DNA of 64,000 nucleotides from JAPKZH01 sp963715635 (GTDB lineage Bacteria; Acidobacteriota; Aminicenantia; Aminicenantales; UBA4085). How positions within the stretch are numbered: position 1 is the stretch's first letter; every line of letters starts with the position of its first letter. Both the position numbers and the translations under genes were made by a program. The DNA lies in contig OY970261.1 in the NCBI GenBank assembly GCA_963715635.1, positions 868,001 through 932,000 on the forward strand. The letters are read 5' to 3'. This document shows positions 60,017 through 64,000 of this stretch, in pieces. The notes under the pieces were generated by a model that saw only the letters and a program-made list of their open reading frames with translations, had not been told where the DNA came from and did not search any database.

Positions 60017-60045
60017 TTTACTTCGGAGGCAAAGTGGGTTAAAAT
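60017..60045 (+). promoter_or_regulatory. Promoter of the AI-2E family gene, next to the start codon
   Basis: TTTACT (60017-60022), 17-bp spacer, TAAAAT (60040-60045); the -10 box ends only 7 bp before the ATG at 60053, which implies a leaderless transcript. GGAGG occurs but lies inside the promoter spacer, too far upstream. Confidence 0.45.
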
Positions 60046-60052
60046 AAAAGCG

Positions 60053-61069
60053 ATGGAAAACAATAAGATACTTGTCTTTTCGGGGGGGATCGTGGCGATT
60101 TTTTTGGTGGGCGTCATCCTGCGCCTGGCGAAGCCCGTGCTCTTTCCTTTTTTCCTTGCCATCTTCTTTTATTTTGTCCTGTCTCCGGTTTTGGATGGCC
60201 TGACCCGGCTGAAAATCCCCAAAGCCGTCGCCATAATCGTCATCCTGCTCTTTACGTTTCTCGCCTTATATCTGATGGGGATGCTTTTCTATTCGAGCGG
60301 GGAGACATTTGCCGCCGAGTTTCCCAAATATGGTCAAAAGCTCAGCGCAATGCTCGAATCCCTGCAGGCGAGTCTTAAGCTCCCCAAGGCCAAGTGGGAG
60401 CCCTTGGCCTGGGTGGAAAGCTTGGACATCAGCAAGGTCGGGTCTTTTTTCTTGTCCTCGCTGGGAACGATCCTGTCCTTTCTATCCAATCTTTTCTTGA
60501 TCCTCATTTTTTTGGTGTTTATGCTGGCCGGAAGGGGCAAGCTCAATATCAAGGTCAAAAAATCCTTCCATCCGGAGAGGGCCTTTCAAGTGAATCGGAT
60601 CATCGAGAACATTGACCACCAGGTCCAAAAATACCTGGCCCTCAAGACCGTCATCTGCATCATCTCGGGCATCTTTGCGACACTGATCCTGGTCGTCTTC
60701 GGCGTCAAATTTGCCGTCGTTTTCGGCTTTTTAACGTTTCTCTTGAATTATATCCCCAATATCGGTCCCCTCATCGCCAAGATTTTTCCGTTCATTTTCG
60801 CCCTTCTTCAATTCGAAAAATTTTGGCCGGCGTTCTGGGTTTTGACCGTCCTCTTTGCCGTGGACGCCGTGCTCACGGTCCTTGAGCCGAGATTGATGGG
60901 CCAGAGGCTCGGGCTCAGTCCGTTGGCCATCCTGTTCGCCCTTTTCTTTTGGGGGTGGTTGTGGGGCATTCCAGGCATGATTCTCGCTGTGCCGATCATG
61001 GTCATCCTGAAGATCGTCTGCGGAAATTTCCCCTCGCTGAAATTCGTGGAAGTGTTGATGAGCAAATAA
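60053..61069 (+). CDS. AI-2E family transporter (PerM/YdiK-like)
   Basis: A 338-residue membrane protein with about seven or eight helices, including LVGVILRLAKPVLFPFFLAI, PKAVAIIVILLFTFLALYLM and FAVVFGFLTFLLNYIPNIGP, the last with the conserved NYIPNIGP loop of the family, and GIPGMILAVPIMVILKIV near the end. Members export small molecules or act as sodium/proton antiporters; the AI-2 substrate is established for few. The gene stands alone, divergent from the histidine kinase gene. Confidence 0.92.
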   Translation: MENNKILVFSGGIVAIFLVGVILRLAKPVLFPFFLAIFFYFVLSPVLDGLTRLKIPKAVAIIVILLFTFLALYLMGMLFYSSGETFAAEFPKYGQKLSAMLESLQASLKLPKAKWEPLAWVESLDISKVGSFFLSSLGTILSFLSNLFLILIFLVFMLAGRGKLNIKVKKSFHPERAFQVNRIIENIDHQVQKYLALKTVICIISGIFATLILVVFGVKFAVVFGFLTFLLNYIPNIGPLIAKIFPFIFALLQFEKFWPAFWVLTVLFAVDAVLTVLEPRLMGQRLGLSPLAILFALFFWGWLWGIPGMILAVPIMVILKIVCGNFPSLKFVEVLMSK

Positions 61070-61445
61070 GGGGCTCGGACGGACTGGCTTTCTTTATTAT
61101 ATAGAAGCGCTTTGAAAAGGGATTCGCTCCCTAACGGGATTTTTTACGCCATAAAAATTCCGACTTTTTCGGCGGCTGCGTTTCTCGCAAGCTAGATAGC
61201 AGCGTCAAAAGGATGTCCTTGTCCACAATTTGGCGCTTCTTGTCTTCTAGTTACAGCTCAAACATTCTCGCCGGCCTCAAAGAGGCTTCCCTCAAAAGCC
61301 GGAATTTTTAGGCTAAATCCCTCATGGTCGCTTCATCCCTTCTCAAAGCTCTATCCTTCATGTTTTTTTACGAATCAGTCCTCGCGCCGCTAAAAAATAA
61401 CTAAACTTAAAATAGTTCGGTGGGTGTCACAGGATTTCAGAATTT

Positions 61446-62096
61446 TCAGCGGGGGGTGAGGATTTTTGTGCTGCGAGACTGTTCCTGAAGTCTGGCGAAC
61501 TGCTCGGCCAAGTGCTCGATGTAGTTGCGGCCTTGGGTATTCGTCCGGGCCATGGTTTTAACCGCGAAGATCACGCGGTCCAAGCACTTGACCTTTTCCT
61601 CGGTCTTGTAGCCGTCTGTGCCTGCGGCAAGGATCACCGCCTGCTCATACCGGCAGTTTTCCATGCTTGTATAGACGGCCTCTCCGATTTCGTTCTTGGG
61701 CTTATGCGTTTCTCCGGGAACGAAAATGAGAGATCGTCCTTTTTCCAGCTTGTCTTTGGCATACTCGAGGGCGACAACTGCATCGGCATCCGTGAATGAG
61801 GGCACCTGTTGCCCGTATTCCATGAGTGGGGCTTCGAGATTGAGGGCGAGCCAGGCCATTCGTTCGTTTCGCAAGAGATCATCCTGAGGCAACCCGGACT
61901 TGGAGGGAGGCGGCTGCTTCTTTTCAACAATCCGCTTTTCCTGGTAGGGCTTGTGCCGGGTGAGAACTGGGCAGCTAGGCGGGCAGTGAACGTTTTTATC
62001 GCGCAGGATTCCGCAACACAAAGGGCACAGGTCGCTCCTAAGAGCCGGACAGTGGCGTTTGGCTTTTCGGCTTTTGCACTTGGAGCATTTCGCCAT
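61446..62096 (-). CDS. Zinc-ribbon protein of unknown function
   Basis: A 216-residue cytosolic protein with an N-terminal Cys-rich region of about 45 residues (KCSKCKSRKAKRHCPALRSD LCPLCCG (split) then NVHCPPSCPVLTRH), enough for two zinc sites, a Pro-rich linker, and a helical domain with LALNLEAPLMEYGQ and LEKGRSLIFVPGETHKPKNE. No family is recognised. It lies 6 bp after RNase III, so it is probably co-transcribed with rnc and pyrC. Confidence 0.7.
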   Translation of the reverse strand: MAKCSKCKSRKAKRHCPALRSDLCPLCCGILRDKNVHCPPSCPVLTRHKPYQEKRIVEKKQPPPSKSGLPQDDLLRNERMAWLALNLEAPLMEYGQQVPSFTDADAVVALEYAKDKLEKGRSLIFVPGETHKPKNEIGEAVYTSMENCRYEQAVILAAGTDGYKTEEKVKCLDRVIFAVKTMARTNTQGRNYIEHLAEQFARLQEQSRSTKILTPR

Positions 62097-62102
62097 GGGA
62101 GG

Positions 62103-62840
62103 CTATTTTTTGATAATAAACGTTTCTTGGGTCAATGATTTGATCTGTTTTCCCAAGAAGCTCTTGAGGGCCCGTTCGGCCGCCCTCTGCTCCGCGCTTT
62201 TCCTGGAATGGCCCTTGGCTTTTCCCAGAGGCGTTCGGTTGGCGTATACCTCCACCTCGAAGATTTTCTTGTGGTCCGGGCCGATCGCGGTGACCGTCCG
62301 GTAATGGGGAGCGGGCAGGTCTTCTTTTTGGAGATATTCCTGGAGGGCGGATTTGTAGTTATTGATCTGGAAACGATCCGCTTTGATCTTTTTGAATGAG
62401 GATTCCAGGAGGGGCAGAAAGAAGTTGCGGGCGACCTCAAAGCCCCCGTCGAGGTATAAAGCGCCCAGAAGGCCTTCGAAGGCGTCGGCCAGGATGTTGT
62501 TCTTTTTCCTGCCGCCGCTCCTCTCCTCTCCCTTGCCCAGCCGGATAAATTGATCCAGCTTGATCTGCCTGGCGAATTCCGAAAGGGCGATGGTGCTGGC
62601 CGCGGAGGACTTGAACTTCGACAGGTCGCCTTCCGTCCTTTCGGGATACGCTGAGAAGAAAAAATCGGCAGTGATCAGGCCCACGACGGAATCCCCCAAG
62701 AACTCCATCAGCTCATTGTCCTTGGCTTGTTCCGGATTCTCATAGGCGTAAGAGCTGTGGGTAAGGGCTCGGGCCAGAAGCTCCTTGCGCCGGAAATGAT
62801 AGCGGATCCTTCTTTCGAATTGGGAGAGATTTGTTTTCAT
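62103..62840 (-). CDS. rnc: Ribonuclease III
   Basis: A 245-residue double-strand RNA nuclease: signature NELMEFLGDSVVGLITADFF with the catalytic Glu and Asp, ILADAFEGLLGALYLDGG with the second acidic pair, and a C-terminal dsRNA-binding domain (YKSALQEYLQKEDLPAPHY through GKAKGHSRKSAEQRAAERAL). It processes rRNA and other structured RNA. The ATG at 62840 has AAGGAC 5 bp upstream; a frame start at 62867 overlaps the pyrC stop and is an alternative. Confidence 0.94.
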   Translation of the reverse strand: MKTNLSQFERRIRYHFRRKELLARALTHSSYAYENPEQAKDNELMEFLGDSVVGLITADFFFSAYPERTEGDLSKFKSSAASTIALSEFARQIKLDQFIRLGKGEERSGGRKKNNILADAFEGLLGALYLDGGFEVARNFFLPLLESSFKKIKADRFQINNYKSALQEYLQKEDLPAPHYRTVTAIGPDHKKIFEVEVYANRTPLGKAKGHSRKSAEQRAAERALKSFLGKQIKSLTQETFIIKK

Positions 62841-62863
62841 GGCTGTCCTTCGCAAAAGCTCGA

Positions 62864-63743
62864 TCATGTGGAGAAGGGAAAGACGACCTGGCCGGCCACG
62901 ATCGTCATGGCCGGAACGCCCTTCAGCTTCCAGCCGTCGAACGGGCTGTTGCGGCTCTTGGATTGGAAAGCGTTGACGTCCACCACGATCTCTTTATGGA
63001 GATTAAGGATGGTCAGGTCGGCGTCGGCGCCCAAGGCGATCTTGCCCTTGCCTGTCAATCCGAGAAGCTCGGCGGGCCTGGCCGAGATCATCTCGATGAG
63101 CTTGGCTAGGGAAATGATGTTCTTATTGACCAGCCTGTCCAGGATGAGCGAAACGGCCGTTTCCAGTCCCACCATCCCGAACGGGGCTTTATCCAGTTCG
63201 ACGTCTTTTTCTTCGGGCGTGTGGGGGGCGTGGTCGGTCGCGATCACATCCACGGTGCCGTCTTTGACGGCTTCGAGAAGAGCCTTGACATCCGCTTGGC
63301 TCCGCAAGGGCGGGTTGACCTTATAGTTGGTTTCATAGTGCTCCAAGGAAGCATCGCTCAGGATGAGATGGTGGGGCGTGGCCTCCGCCGTGACTTTCAC
63401 CTTCCTTTTTTTGGCCTCGCGGACGAGATGGGCCGAGCCTTTCGTGCTCAGGTGGGCGATATGAACGCCTGTCTCGGCCTTTTCGGCCAGAATGAGGTCT
63501 CTGGCGACCATGATCTCTTCGGCCGCGGCTGGAATGCCCCGGAGCCCGAGCTGGTAGGAATTCAGGCCTTCGTGCATGACCCCATCTTCGCTGAGACTTT
63601 GGTCCTCGCAGTGATCGATAATGAGAGTGTTCAGAAATTTGGAGTATTCCAGGGCCCGCCTCATCACCTGGCTAGTCTGGATGCACTTGCCGTCATCAGA
63701 AAAAGCCACGGCCCCGGCCGCCACCTGATCGGCCATGTCTGTC
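62864..63743 (-). CDS. pyrC: Dihydroorotase, C-terminal part (after frameshift)
   Basis: The main piece of a class I dihydroorotase. Before the frameshift point it continues in the same protein as the next entry. It contains AVAFSDDGKCIQ, IDHCEDQSLS, HIAHLSTKGSAHLVREA, TPHHLILSD, PPLRS, and IATDHAPHTPEEK with the catalytic Asp and metal His residues; the end is typical (GKGKIALGADADLTILN). The frame before residue ~20 (SSRSAPSPRDSRARS) is junk caused by the frameshift at about 63744. It overlaps rnc's alternative start by ATGA. Pyrimidine biosynthesis, cytosolic. Confidence 0.88.
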
Positions 63744-64000
63744 GAGCTCCGCGCCCTGGAGTCCCTTGGTGATGGCGCTGATCGGGAAGACATTGACCAC
63801 GGCCCTTTTGGCCGCCTCGGACAGGATGTATTCCGTCACCTGCCGGCGGTCATTCGGAGGGGAGGTGTTGGGCATCGCGCAGATGGACGTGAAGCCTCCC
63901 TTGGCGGCCGCCAGCGCGCCGGTTTCAATGGTTTCCTTGTGTTCCTCCCCCGGCTCCCGGAGGTGGACGTGCATGTCGATGAAGCCAGGAGCGACGACGA
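63696..64000 (-). CDS. pyrC: Dihydroorotase, N-terminal part (cut by window edge)
   Basis: The frame is open to the right edge and begins in-window with VVAPGFIDMHVHLREPG, the HxH metal site of dihydroorotase, then KETIETGALAAAKGGFTSIC and MPNTSPPND. At about 63744 one extra base (gtcgagctcc where gtcagctcc is expected) breaks the frame after AITKGLQGAEL; correcting it gives TDMADQVAAGAVAFSDDG, joining the previous entry. So the gene is whole but for one base and the missing 5' end. Confidence 0.88.
   Translation of the reverse strand, partial: VVAPGFIDMHVHLREPGEEHKETIETGALAAAKGGFTSICAMPNTSPPNDRRQVTEYILSEAAKRAVVNVFPISAITKGLQGAELDRHGRSGGGRGRGFF

Overview
The window looks like a chromosomal piece of an anaerobic, probably fermentative bacterium of the Aminicenantes/Acidobacteriota kind. 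This is inferred from gene style: zinc-ribbon Ser/Thr kinases with TolB-like repeats, secreted 6-bladed beta-propellers, soluble 2-oxoacid:ferredoxin oxidoreductase and Hdr-type complexes, DUF4097 and DUF6599 proteins. No rRNA or other taxonomic marker is present to confirm it.

Layout. 1-2.0 kb: three toxin-antitoxin loci (a cut-off VapC, HigBA, RHH/PIN). 2.1-3.7 kb: two 3'-truncated glycoside hydrolase genes. 3.9-11.7 kb: a defence-like island of two convergent operons. The plus-strand one encodes a CFTE/EREWR protein, a DUF262 protein and an N6-adenine methyltransferase. The minus-strand one encodes a small charged protein, a GHKL ATPase with Ig-like domains, a winged-helix protein and a second DNA methyltransferase. 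A decayed hsdM start lies between them. 11.7-15.6 kb: two secreted beta-propeller genes set among relics of gamma-glutamyltransferase, an IS91-like transposase, a TPR gene and two tRNA 3' halves. 15.7-29.1 kb: a frameshifted Ser/Thr kinase, an ECF sigma/anti-sigma pair, signal peptidase I, an acyl-CoA synthetase, small membrane proteins, NHL, DUF4097 and VOC proteins and more relics. 29.5-38.2 kb: methyltransferases, a second DUF4097 protein, an ArsR regulator with a methionine-rich partner, a polysaccharide lyase-like lipoprotein, a MacB-type ABC exporter and an aldo/keto reductase with ferredoxin clusters.

38.3-50.2 kb is one compact minus-strand operon of 13 genes: hdrC, hdrB, korDABC, hdrA, flxDCBA and a soluble fumarate reductase pair. 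It joins 2-oxoacid:ferredoxin oxidoreductase, a NADH-linked heterodisulfide-reductase-like bifurcation module and fumarate reductase in one transcript. A plausible reading (inference) is that NADH oxidation is split between ferredoxin, for the 2-oxoacid enzyme, and fumarate, as the high-potential acceptor.

50.4-64 kb: a DUF362/AmmeMemoRadiSam/spermidine-synthase-like operon, a DUF6599 secreted protein, a hybrid histidine kinase/GGDEF/Hpt relay, an AI-2E family exporter, a zinc-ribbon protein, RNase III and a frameshifted dihydroorotase cut by the right edge.

Three conserved genes (kinase, fumarate reductase iron-sulfur subunit, dihydroorotase) each carry a single-base frameshift, so either assembly indels or real decay must be considered. 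Several genes have near-consensus promoters only 7-18 bases from the start codon, which suggests leaderless or very short-leader transcripts.
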